Shown here: positions 38,831 to 52,400 of the stretch, in pieces
Position numbering within the stretch: the first letter of the stretch is position 1
Layout of the letters: each line of letters begins with the position of its first letter
The notes under the pieces: generated by a model
Database searches by the model: none
What the model saw: the letters and a program-made list of their open reading frames with translations, nothing else
What the model was told of the DNA's origin: nothing
Assembly: GCF_002443255.2 (NCBI RefSeq)
Contig: NW_019211456.1
Span: 41,989,435 to 42,053,434 of the forward strand
Direction: 5' to 3'
Source: Varroa destructor
Lineage: Eukaryota; Arthropoda; Arachnida; Mesostigmata; Varroidae
DNA length: 64,000 nt
Made by a program: the position numbers and the translations under genes

Positions 38831-41800
38831 CTTCCTGCAAGCAGGGGAACAAGTGCAGTAGCAGATAACTGTAGAGAACTATGTAGAGAACGGTTTTCAT
38901 TACGTGTTCGAAATAGTCCTACTTCACTCAGCCTTTAAGGATCACACGTGAAATGAATGACATTCGGCGGATGTTTAATAGGCACTGCGATTGTGTAGCG
39001 CCAGCTAAACTATTGACTGCGCTCCTGAAACGTCACCAAGTAATTTTTGATATCATGTATTTTTTTCATATGAAAACTAGTCACACATAACATGTCAGAT
39101 CAAGATGAACTCTGTTTCAGAAACATCAAGGCTTAAGAGTATCTTTTTTTTTCTTTTTAGAATAAATATTTCTATGTCGACCCTTTTCTCGGGACGTCAC
39201 CAAAGCTTAAAAATGTTTTTCCGTTTTACATAGTAGACAGTTGCTCATATTCCATTAAATGAAAATATAATACTTCATAGTGATCTGATTTGTTTCAGTT
39301 GATGTAGTGAACCTATTCTTGATATATTGTTAAGGTTTAAGGATTTTTTTCTATATTTGCTGAGTTTTCCTTTGATAATAAATATTTACGTTTATTTTTT
39401 TTGACATTTAAGCTTTTTGTAAAAAGGAATTAAGATTTTTTTGCTAAATTTCTCCAATTTTGCTGCTTTAACTTTTCAAATAATATTTATCGGCAATGCG
39501 ATTAAGGAACCATTCGAAAGATGTTCAAAATGCATCTTTACGCCATTATTACCAAAGTAACCTAATTCAATCAGGTGGATTTTTCGCATTTTCATTCAAA
39601 AATAGTCATTTTAAGTGAATATATGATTTGCATCTTTATTCAGCTGGCGTCAACTATTCAGCATGCTAAGTTTACACTCTTCGAACAGCATCTTCAATCT
39701 GAAAACTGGCTTATTGAAAGCTTTCCACTGCCATTAAGAAATACAACCTAGATTGTAAAATATTCGGCCACCATTTTGTCAGGAGAAAACATTTTCTTAC
39801 GAACCTTACCCATACAGTTGTTTTATTGACAACTTCCTTATGTATACATATGTGCATAATTTCTATATAAAATGTCTAAAAGTCGCAGAAAATTGAATAT
39901 TGTATCCCATTATCGGAGAGACAGATACCACCAGCTGTAATAAGGACAAAAAAGGACAAGATTAGCATTACGTTAGTCTATAAGAGGAAGGAACTACCCT
40001 TTTGGAAAAATATTCGCTCACCCAACGGCGATGATTATTACACTAATTATGAACTATCTAAATAAAAATTACGATTTTATTATTAAATTGGATCAATAAA
40101 AATTACGCTCCAACGCTCATACTGTGAGATTTCAAATATAAACAAGCTTCCGATATAAACGTTTCTACAAATTTCTAACGGTTGTTGAAACTGCCAAAAA
40201 CAATACAATTTATTAATCAAGTTAGTATTACACTATATAAGAAGGGCAAACTTTTCTTTAAAGGAAAAGAATTTGTGAAATCGGCTCGATCTTTTGTGCA
40301 GATCTTCCCTTGAGACACCTTTTGCTTATTAGAAGGTCAGCGTAATTGGTACTTTCTACGCGAGGATAGACCTGTTTTCTAATAATTAGTAGTAAAGCAA
40401 ACTATAATAACCTGGCGGGCTAGTTTTTAAAAGGAAAAAACGTTTTTTACAGTACAGAACACCACAAGGATATATCAAAAAATCGCCTAAATGCAGATCA
40501 GACTGTGAGGACGACTGCATGGAAGTAGTCTCATCCCACTGAATCACCAAGTTTAGGAGCACCCCTGTTAACTCACTTTTCATAACACATCCACACAGGG
40601 TTGGAGCTACTGAACCGCTATTTCAGCTTTGTTTTGCTATTAAATGCATTTAATTTTACACGTGCAAGAGGGGGGGAGAAATATGAGGAAAAATACACTG
40701 TCCTTCAAGGCAAAATTGTGTGTCTGATCAGCTGTATCTTCATCACAGACCTTCTCACTATGGCCAAAAGAATCAGCTCAATCTGTCCCTCTAAGTTTGA
40801 GTCGGAAAAACCTGTTTCTCATGATCTAGTAATATAAAGCTAGATAAGGAGCAAAGTTCAATTGCATTAAAAAAAATAATATTGATGGTTTGAGGTATTT
40901 GTGTCATACCATAAATAGCACTTCCTTAACACCCAATTGCATGCACCAAGTAACTTATCCATTTTCTAAAGATATTAAATAACGCGGGTCGCACATAAGC
41001 TGCAAAAACCAATCGAATCAAAATCGGCTTTTAGGAGCTATTATACGCTGTAAACACAAGTCAAATAACCACGAGTGTTCGAGGTTTGTTCAAGATTTTA
41101 GCGGGCTCCGATGATCGTGAAACATGGGTAGAGAATGGATAAGATATACATCTGAAACAGACAAATATTTCCGTGCACTTCAAATTCGTAGGTAAGACAA
41201 CATCATTTAACTCAGTATTAAAGTGTATAATACGTCGGTTTACAATAGGTAAGGAACTCATGTGAAATCCGCACATAAGGACTCTAGGAAGTACCTCACA
41301 GATGTCCTATATCCATCTGGTTATTGGGGTGAAACCCTTAAAACGGATTTTAGATCCATACTTTGAATAACAAAAGTAGCAAATTCAATACTATGGTTAA
41401 AATATTTTGCCCACTTTTAAGTTTTGTTAGATTTAATTCCTAGGCTCTTCTCTGACCAGGTGAATTATTGACTTTTGATTTAGGCGTACGTGAATTTAGG
41501 AGTTACTGAAATGTTATATATTTCTAGCTTTTCAGCATTTTGAATTTTCATGGAGATTACATAAACTGATTTTAAAAATCCTATACCTTTTATACAAATA
41601 AAACATGCTTTTACAATTTTGAGATATGCTCAAATCATTTTCGATAAGCAGAACATGAGAAAATGAAAGTGAACTGTAGTAACGTTCTTAATTTCCATAT
41701 GGTAATAAGCGCCACTGTTTGTCACACAAGTTAGAACAGAGATTTGATTCTCTAGCAGCTGAACTAGTCCAATACCTTGTTCAACGCTTTCCGTGCCAGT

Positions 41801-43423
41801 TTCTCCCAGATCACTTTTATCGATAAGTTCCAGACAGCCACAAAGGGACCACTGCATCCCCCCCCCCCCGCCGGAGAACACTTCAAAAACTGGCGCTTTT
41901 TGCGATTGTCATATCGTTCACACAGACACGAACTTTATAATTCGAATTGAAATACAGTGGAAAGAGAATGGAAATAAAGCTGGAAATAGCTAAACAGAAG
42001 CCGGCCCGCTTAGAGGCTATCTTGTTTGTGCAAAGGGCTTCTGTGGATTAGCATCTCATTTTATTGTACGTAATACCTTGATGTCGTCTGCTAATAACTC
42101 GTACTCGATGGAACTTACTGAGCATAGCAGACGTCTTGTCGACCTCCATGTTTTTCCTATATTTTAATGAAAGAAATTTACCAGTTTGTACAATTTACTC
42201 GTAATCTTACTAGTCTCTCCTCTAGGAGTGTGTGTGACACTGGTTAGAGCAGAAACACGTGTTTAAAGTTTTGGACTTCAGACAATTTTTGCAAGGAGCA
42301 ATATGTAAGCATATATTTCACTCACATTTCCTTTTAGTAATGCACATTCATAACTGTGAGATCATTGTAAAGTATTGCGCCCAAGAAATCTATTGTTTAC
42401 GATTTAGTAATGCAAGCAAATTAAACAACTGAAGACAAATTCAAAACCAATATAGCGCATATGTGCAGTGTAATGCTGGTAACGTTGATAAATAACCTAT
42501 AGGTCGAGTGGCTTGGGTAGAGTTAGTGTTTTCACATTGAACAGATTTAATGTACAAATGTAAGGGCTGCATGGGCAGGTTCAACATGATGTCAATTATG
42601 AGATGTAGCTCAAGGATATAGGGTGCTGCGGTTGCTGAAAAACGAATTAAAATAATATGAAAGAATAATAGCTCATATTTTTTTCATGAATGGATCGAAC
42701 AAAATGCTGACAAAATAACTAATCCTATCAAAAAAGTGTTTGGTATAACAAGTCGAATAGAGCAAATTATACCTTAAGATAAATTTGCCTAACAAGTTCG
42801 TTAAACGATTGTCTGGTCTTTAGTGTGGTCCCAAGACTTCATTAAAACAGTATGCGGTTGCTTTCTAACAGTTGACAACTATTGATTGGCCGTTATAAAA
42901 ATTCAATAAAAACTGCTGCCGTAAACCCGATCTATTAACGTTTATGAGCATAATGGTAAAGTAGAAAAGATTACTGATATAATCGATGTTTTAATATTGC
43001 CTTACACACCACATGGGAGCATTTGTAATAAGTCGGTCACGTTGAAATGTGTATAATAAGTGTTATATCTATCACTGATTACAGCCGGGATTGAACAGTA
43101 AACTTTTAGAATATTTGCGTTGTCGATACGATACGTTACCGTGGTGAAAAGAATTATTGCCGGATTTTAACAGTTGCTGTTTCAATTGCTCTTACTATTG
43201 TGCTCACCATAAAGTCTCATGTATTTGTATCAAGTAAATATAGAATCTTATACTCTTTTCATAGAGTCGAGTTCTCTTAGCGGGAATATTTCTGAAACCA
43301 AGTTGCGCCGCGTTGTTAGATAGGAGGGATATAATATTTCAAATATTGGATCGATCTTGGATGTGAAGCCCGTCCTTTCTATAATGCTGTGTCATTTCTT
43401 AATCTTCCATTTTTTTTTAATAG
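38831..43423. other. Divergent region between SLC33A1 (-) and the RdRP gene (+); missing RdRP 5' exon probably here
   Basis: AT-rich, 4.6 kb. It should contain the SLC33A1 promoter near 38.9 kb and the start of the RdRP gene. The first RdRP exon seen begins in phase 2 at 43424, so at least one more coding exon with an ATG lies upstream; I could not place it. A TATATAA motif at 40234-40240 is the only core-promoter-like sequence noticed. A run of 12 C is at 41858-41869. A direct repeat AATAAAAATTACG occurs near 40,060 and 40,095. Confidence 0.4.
41858..41869 (+). repeat. Poly-C run of 12
   Basis: An isolated homopolymer C tract in otherwise AT-rich sequence. Such runs are prone to sequencing and assembly length errors. 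It opens a spurious Gly-rich frame on the minus strand. Confidence 0.9.
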
Positions 43424-46400
43424 GTTGGAAGGTGACTTTTCGGAGAAGAAACTCACGGTGCAAGTAACGTCATCTGAGAAAGTTTCGAGAAGAGTCTTAA
43501 GTGAATCCTTTGGAATTGACCTTTGCAAACATCCAGAATGTCAGGAAGTAAAAAACTCCCGTTTCGACGTAACAAGGTTCACCACGTGAAATACATACCC
43601 GATTTCCGAAAAATAGTTAAAATAAGATACTAACACTACTATATTCGTTTTACTGATTCTGTGCCAAAACTTAGAAAACCATATCTATGTCATAATAAAG
43701 TTAAAAGGAGATAACACTATTCGATTAATGTGTTTTATCCAATCCGACTTAGAAGTACAAACAAGATACACCAGAAACGTAAGTTATACTTATTCTATAT
43801 AGAGCATTTAAATATGTTTAATGAGGGCTATTCACTCAAAAGGGCGATTGTTAATTTATTTAAGACTAAACACAGTAATGATAGAGCAAGCACCTCAAAA
43901 TAAAGCGAGGCATACGCTTGTTTATATATATACATATATATGGGATTCAAAAGAGGACAGGGAAAAAAAGATAAAAATTCAAAATCGGTTAAATTGAAAT
44001 CAGGATATATATTAATATTGTTATGCGAAAAAAAAAGAGAGTTTCTATTAGTATAGTGCTATCCGACCCAGCTCTGTGTCCCTAAAAATCACACCCATAG
44101 CTATTAATTTTCCTGTTCTGTAACTCAATTACCATAGAACAGTAATCCAATTCGACTGATTACAGGTGGTTATATACGTGTACTTTCGATTGCGAACAGA
44201 ATATCGAAACGTTTTTGTACGCGGTGGACCGCTTCTGCAAGCACTTCAAACCAAATGGCTATGTGAGCGGAGAAACCTTACTGGACGAGATTCAAGATAT
44301 CGTCGAGTTAGACCATAAATATCTGGAGGTTGATCATTTTGCTCTCGGCCATTGGAGTGATTTGGACATTTTCATAGAGCGCTTCACAAGTGTGCCAACA
44401 AAGGACTGGCAGGCTAGGTTACGGAGAATTCAAGCCAGCTTTTATCACGACCGTGGCAACCTGGAAATCTACTTCAGAGACGATATCAGAGGGTCTACTA
44501 GTAAATTTCCACCTGTGTATAAACTTTTAGTGCGCTACGCTGACATTAAAAAAATCGTCACCTGTCGCAAATTGAGACACAAAGACACATTTTATGATTG
44601 CAATAACAAACGGGAACCCATGGAATTGTACCTACACGTATCGAGCGTATTGGCGTTTAGGTGGAATTCAGTAGGAGAAGATGCATACGAGAATTTTTTC
44701 GAAGGGCTGTGGACTCGGCAGGTCAGCTTCGGAACGCTAGGCACATCTACTCGATGCAACCACGTTGGGGAAAACAGAGTATTTAAAATCAAACTTCAGC
44801 ATAAAGGGACGCAGGAAGCAGAAGCTATTTATTCGCTATTTCGTGCTTCCGGTGCTCCAATGGTGTTTGCAAACGTCAAGTGTGTCGAAATTCGAAAAGA
44901 AAATATTCAGCCACTTCCTAAAGAGAAGCTCTCAGACGAGCTACAATATGCAATCCAGTGCATTCAGAGCATAGCACCAGAACTATCTATTCAAATTCAC
45001 TTAAAGAACATCCGAAAAGATATTCAAGGTACGTTTGAGAGTTTTGCCAAAAAAAATAAGGCTGCATTTTTCGATTCACTTTACGAAATCTACTACGAAG
45101 CGAAAAAGGGCTTTATTATAGATCTCAAGACGGCTATTGAGGATACGTTTAGACGAAACTGCCAGGCCAATCAGAGCGGCCAACATAGTGGAATAACACA
45201 AAACTTATTACCCATGGAACTATGTTTAGTTAAAAAGGCTACAGTTTGTCCGAGCAAAATCATTTTTGAACCTCCGACGATTGTCCGGGCAAGCCCTTTA
45301 CTACGTCAGTGTGACCTTAGTCGCGTATTGTTGGTTGATCTTCGTGATGATAACTTCACTAAAATCCAAACAACAGGAAGGTATGAGACAGAGGAACTCA
45401 TTGAAAACTCACTCAAGGTAAAAATTCAGAAGGGTCTAAAAATTGGAAAAAAGAAGTATACTTTTCTTGGCGCTTCAAGAGAGCAATTCAGCGAACATTG
45501 TTTTTGGATGTACGAGAGCGACAAAAACGACAATCTTAAAGAATTGTATAAGCGACTCGGTATTTGCGGTACTCTTACCGAACGGATGAAATCAGTGAAT
45601 GCACTACTTACTGACTTTATTTGCGAGGTAAATATAGATCAGATTTTGGTTAAGGAAGATGCTTCCACGGCAGAGCCGGACTTCAAACGCGGCTATGGAC
45701 GCATTTCGTCGAAATCTCTCGACTATATTTGCAGAGTTGGAAAGTTGCAAAAAACAGCAGCTTTAAAGGTTGTTCATGGGAGATATACTGGAATTATTGT
45801 TCTCGATCCAGAGCTAGAAGGTCTCCAAATTATTTACCGTACGTCACAACGCATTCTAAATTGCGACAGCAATATTATCTACATTGTATCTACTGCCAAC
45901 TGTGAGCCAGCACTATTTGACAAGGTACTTTTGTCGACCCTGAGCAGTAAACAAGATGGACATTGCCCTGAAATCAGCATCGGTAAATTTGAAGCGTTGG
46001 TGTCGAATACATTTGCTGAGTCTGCCGCTTCATTTCTCAGTGAGCCGCCTGAATTGGCCTCTGAAATCGACAAATTGTTATCTCGCACAGGAGCCAAAAT
46101 GGCGGAGTTATTTCACTATGACGTACGGAACGACGTGTTGTTTCGACAAACCCTCAAATGCAATCAGTTAAAGCGGATTCGCAATTTGAAGGAGCTGAAA
46201 TTAAATATTCCAGGAACGTTCCGATTGATGCCGGTCGTAGATGAATACGGAGTTCTCGAGGAAGGACAAATTTACGTTCGAATAGGGAATATCGGTAACG
46301 AAACAAAGTCTCTGTCAGGTTGCAAACTTATGGTGGCTCGCAAAGATGCTATGCACCCATCTGAGATTCGTGTATTTAAAGCCGTCGAAACTAACCCAGA

Positions 46401-49400
46401 GACCGACAAACTGCAGCACCTGACTGATTGTGTGGTATTTTCAGCAAAGGGAAGCACGCCCCCGTTGAAACATTTCTGTTCTAATAATGATTTTCCAGGT
46501 GAATCTGACGTCATTCTTATTGCAAACGAAGATTTCCTATTTAAACAAAACACTAATGAACTCAAGACTACCCTTGAAGTTAATACACTTCCTTGTGAAG
46601 ACAAAAGTCTCCTAAGCCATTATTTTGATTGCCTCAAGTTCGTGGTAGCAAATAACATAGCCGAGGTTTTTTGTGCCCTCTCGGACCGTCTTCCAACTGG
46701 CGCGAACTCTAACGCATGCGCAAAAGTACGCGCGATTCGAGATCAGTTTGAAAAGTTCTTTTGGGGTACTGGTGGTGAACCGGAGCCGCTTATAGAGTTG
46801 ACTACATACCCCGATTTTCTTCAAAGAATGTCGGACAAGGGAAGTTATTGCTCCGACAAAGCCTTAGGGGCATGCTGTAGACAACTGCGTCTGATAGATA
46901 TTCAAGGTTTAACGAGTAAAGGTTTTTGTAAGCTGGAAATAGATAATCTCAGAACAGGACAAAATGCGCTACTCAGTGAGCTCGAGTCGAATGAAGAGTT
47001 CCACAAGGAAGCTGCCAAAACCATGGCTATGTATACGAAACGCCTCAGAGCCCTCGAAGCCATGTACGGGCTTACCACAGAAGAAGTTCGTACAGGTATG
47101 TTCAATGCAATTTGTTTCTAGCTTGTTTGTTCTTAGGTGAAAAACTATCACCTAATACAGTGGCGAAAATAGGCGACAATGGTTCCTAAATCAATTATTC
47201 CGCCTTTTTGCCGCAGCAAACTTTTTTTGACGGTTGTTTACTTAATACTTAATGGCGTAGGCTACAGTATTTGGCAGATATTCTTTTATTCAGAGGACAT
47301 TATTAATTAGTAGAGTTAATCAATACTGTCGAAAATATTATATACACTCTGTGTTCAACATGTGATTCAATTGATTGTCGGATATTATTTTTTAGATTTA
47401 TTGAATTAGTTAGATTTTGCACATGGTAATTACTTGAAATTGCTATTGCTAGTGAGTACCAAGATTTATTTGCGTTGTTTAATATCCATTACCCTTGCTC
47501 ACAAAAAAGTTATATGTTTCTAATGAAGTGAAATTAACATATCTATTGGATTGTGGAGAAATATTTACGCTTTTTATAACCAGATGGCTTTAATTAAATA
47601 GTTCAGGAAATATGAGCCGCATCGTCGTTGGTACTGCCTGAAAGCTGAGACAACACAATAGTAGAGGTATTAAAATCGTTCGAATAATTTCATTCAGACT
47701 TCAGATAGAAAGTCTTGAAGATGAGTAAAATTTCTGCAGAAACATGCTCTACTTTACAATTTTATTACGAAAGACACAAAAATGCTGCGCAGGCCTATAA
47801 AAACATTTGTGCTGTTATTGTCAGAATGCGTTATCAGAAGAAACGGGAAATTTCGATGTAAAAGGTGCTCCTCAGAGTCTTAAAGCATTTGATGATAGAC
47901 GTATTGCGAAAATTAAACTATACCGACGTAGATGGCCGTCACGTTTTCAATCACTCAAGTAAAACTGGCGACAAAAAGTTCGCTGTCTAAATACCACACA
48001 AATGAATCCAAAATGACTCAATTGATCCATTTTCGAAAATCTGCAGAAATACAACGAAATCAAGCCACTTCTCAAGGGGTTGATCATTAGTGAGAACACG
48101 GTAAACAGATACGCAGCAATGTGGGAAAACAAGTGACAAAAATCTGTGGCAAAAATTGACGCCAAAAAAAGCGGTGTTATGGGTTTAATGGGATTGGAAC
48201 GAGATTGTGCATTGTGAATTACTGGTGCCGCCCGGCAAAATGACTGATTCGGAGTTTTACTGTCGAACTATAGAAATTCTACACTGGTGAAAATAAGGTG
48301 TTATAAAAAAAAATAGCAAAGATCATTAATTCGTGTGGCATATAGTTTTTTTTTATTAATACTGTTTTAAAATTTAAAAAGGATTTGCTTCAATTTTAGT
48401 TTAAAAAAATGTCGATATTTTATCGAACATCCAAGTTATAAGTCGTAACTTACTTGAATATTTTACTTTTTCTTACCTTTTGTTTCTGAGACTGTATATA
48501 AAAACAAAAACTGGCGTTTCAGCATATTTTTCCATATTCTAGAATTATCATTCTATTTACGTCTATACAGCCAGCAGTTCATAGTACGTGCACATTTATT
48601 TTTTTAGTGATACATTTGTTTTTTTCTATCTTAGGGTACCACACTTAGAGCATAAAAATTAGCAGTTGATTTTTTTTGATTGGCCAACACTGACCCAACA
48701 TGACTCATATTACGTGACGTAAGCCATTTCCAAGTCATTTTCGACCCTCCAACATATCGTAAAAAAATATTTTTTTTTTATAAAAAAAAAAACAAAAAAA
48801 ATTCCTCATTCTTGAGAAAGCTAAAAAGCAAACAAGTTTCTTAGTTTCAGAGAGCATCTGACTCTTATGGCATATGAAGTAAACCTGTGGTTTTCGTGAC
48901 AAGACATCCATAACAAGATAGCTCTACTCATCCTTTTTTCCCCAAAGATTTTATAGAAACAAAAAAAATTGCCAAAATGCACTTATAATCAGTTAGTTTT
49001 CCAAGTCTTAATTATCTGTCACTTGTTGTAGATTCTTCGTTTGCTGTAGTGAAGTCCGCTTCTACTTTTCTGCAGTCGTAGGTTGCTGCTGAAATGCCCA
49101 TTTTCAGTGTTATGGAGTGTCGATTTAGGGTAACTCAAGAAGTTTCAAATCTCGATAGGTACCCATCGAATGCGAAGCAATAGCTCATTTTTGCTCAGAT
49201 TCCTAAGGCTCGAGAAGTAAGTACCTTCAAGAACACCGCTAACAGACGACTAAAAAATGCAAGGACAGCACATTTGCATTGGATCCGGCATAACTTTCTC
49301 CGGAGGGAATGATATCTACACGATTGAGACATGCGTAATTAGTAGAAAGCCAAAGCTCTCTATACTCTTTTGAACCAATAGTGTATTAGTAACTGTGTTC

Positions 49401-52400
49401 TATACGTAGACTCGGTCTAGCAAATTTTCAACCACTCTGTTAGGACAGTCGATTTTAAGCCCACTACCGTTTTTTGCCTTTAACTTATATTATATGTTTT
49501 TTTGTTTAATCAGGGATAATATTTACACTTCCTGAGTCAAGGTGCCCGCCCAGCCGAGTTGCACGACTCGAGTCAACGATGCGCTGTTATATGCGGCACC
49601 TGTCGTCAATCATAGAGGAGCGATTCAGTCGCTCGAAAATGCGCTTGACGAAAATGGAATGTGCGGCCAAGATGTCTGCCTATTTTGCGCAGGCCATCGA
49701 GAAGCTGGATGATGGGGGCTACGGGTTGCCGTGGCTGTTGCCAAACCAGATGCTAATGTTGCTTGCTAGCGTAAACTTAACACCTGTTGGTTTCGTTATC
49801 TATTTTAATTTAATTTCAGTTAATAGTGTGATTATAATAATAAAAATAATAATGCCAGGAGGCTTCTCCAGTTCTTCGAAATTTTGGGTCCTTTATAGAC
49901 GAACAATGCTCTCTTACAACTTGCAACGTAGCTACTCATTTTCGTTAAAATCTTAATTTATGACGAGAGCAGTCCTTTGCTTGTAGCCCTAAGAGATTTC
50001 CTGCTGGCAAATATGTTGATAGTTAATATCTAGAAATGTTTTATTGTTTTACAAATTACAAAAGGAGAAAATAGTTCCCGTTATACAGGCGTATCATTAC
50101 GGTTTATATTAACATTTTATAATTCAATCTAAACAAATTTAACAAATTAAGAAACCCAACAACAAATAAAATAATAAAAACAAAACGCTAATCCCTTTTC
50201 ACACTACATTAGGCATCGATATATACCGACGACTTCGTTCAAAAATACTTTTTGAAGAACAGAAAGGATACAGATAGCTTATTCGATTTACAACTACGAA
50301 TAGAAGAGCAAGTTATGTTACTAATAGGAAGGTAAGTTTTCTAGTTGTCTCATTTAAAATTAAATATTGTTCAATTGCCATTCGTGAAATTTCATTTTTA
50401 ACTTGTTTTCTCAGCTTTTTGCATAGACAAGAAACGTTAGTATCAAAGAAGAATTAATTTTTTTATTGTCTTTGAGGTCTAAACTCACTAAAGTCGAACG
50501 TTTTTAATCAGAACAAAATTGTTACGGGCTGAAGACTAAACGAAGCTTCCCAACTGCGTAGAACAGTTGTCTATCAGCCAACAGTGAAGGGATGCAGCTA
50601 GCAAAAATGGTGAAAGTTCATGTTATAGCCTAATAAAAATTCTGGGGTCGTTATTTCAAATTGAAATAAAAATAGTTTATATAAAAAAAATTGACACATA
50701 CATTCCCGCATTGAAGTTTTTAAGTTGTTTCGAAAGTACTCTCTGTCTTGTTTTAGATGAGATGCATTGCTTTGAGGTCTTCAGATAAACAATTAAAGGT
50801 TCCTTCTGAATACACGCGAAAATCGAAATTTTAACATTTATAAATTCATGTGCTGTGTCTAATAAACGTAGGTGGGTCAAGAAACACTTGAATCTGATAG
50901 TCTTGAAACGTGACGATAAAGACTTAGTTGAAGATTTGCTGACAGAGTTAGTGCATAAGGCATTTATGCAAGCTTGGGATCATCTTTGGCTTGCGAAAAA
51001 AACGGATTCGCATGAACGTCAGCTTGAAAGCTTGAACCAATTTCTAAACAATCCGCATGTTTCTACGCAGCTGCTATCATGTATTCTCAGGTAGGTTCTT
51101 GACTTCCAAGGTTCAAGCTCATTAATATGATGAACCAGACATTAAAATATCAGCACTCGAAGAGTATTATACATTAGTACAAATATGTACAAATTGGCTC
51201 AACTGCCATTACTTAGGCGATTTTGTAGTAGGTTTAAAAATCACTCGCTAAGTTTTTTCTTACTAAGAGATATGCCAACATCGCTAACCAGTTTCTCTTA
51301 CTATTTTCTATTTAAAACATAAAGTAGCTGAGTGATTAATCTCATTTTGAGGTGCTCATCTGCTAGACCTCTTGATAAAAACTTCAGTTAACTTTGCAGT
51401 AAAGAAAAAAAATTGAAAAAGTTTAAGAAAGACTAAATAATATCTGCTGAGGCATGAGAACTCACTCGCGTTTCCATAAAAAGAACTGATTAATATGCTA
51501 CGCCACAACCCTTGCAGCTTTACTATAAGGCAGCAATACGTCTGATTTAATTGTTGGTGCATATATGCTAACTTTTATAGGGAAGTAATACTGGACGGAG
51601 AGAATACCCAATCAGGGTTCCACTCCAATGATTTGAATAGACATCGTTTCATAGAGATGTCTTTGAAGTCACTGTTGTGTAACGTTCTGGTGAAGGCAGC
51701 TATTCAAGGCTCGTTTAAACCGCTCATCGAGAGAAGATCAGTCCTTCATAGCAAGGTATTTTGTTGTGTTCCAGAAGCAAAACTTGGTTCAGATATGGCA
51801 TAACGATTAGAGTAGGAAGTTCTGAACAATCGAGCTAAGTTTACACGTCATCTAGGTAAACACGTCAGTTTCACTACAGTTTGGCTAGAACTACGAAAAG
51901 TCTCTTACATTCAACAAAAAGTTAGTCTTCTTCTTCCTGGATTCATTTAAAGACAATCTGTGTTAGGCAAAATGTTTTTTCCATGTGCCCAAAAAGGTAT
52001 ATTCTTTTCATGTCTGTATTTTACGAAGGTTTGGAATAGGACTACGCAACAATTAACAATTCTTCTCGATGAATGGAAATGTGGACACTAGGACAAAAAT
52101 TCCAGTTTTTACGCATAATTATTTGCAAGTTGTTGTTACTAACAAGTCACACAAAATTGAAAAAATGTTTTTAGTTGTTTTCACGTTTTGTATCGGAAGG
52201 TAAAAATATGAGATCATATTATTAATAACCAAGGGTTCTGTCAATGTTATGCTAAACAATCGTAAGCACAGTGTATTTATTAATTTCGTATTATCAGGTC
52301 GATTGGTTTGTTTTTTTCTCGCGCACAGATCGTGAGCGGCGTTTTCCTTTTACCACTAAGTAATTCAGAGCTGGACGAAAAGTACGTCAGGTATACCCAA

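Noticed and set aside
41630..41881. Minus-strand frame beginning in a Gly run (SGGGGGMQWSLCGCLELIDKSD)
   Set aside because: The Gly run is the 12-C homopolymer; the rest has no supporting splice sites or family match, though a decayed transposon cannot be excluded.
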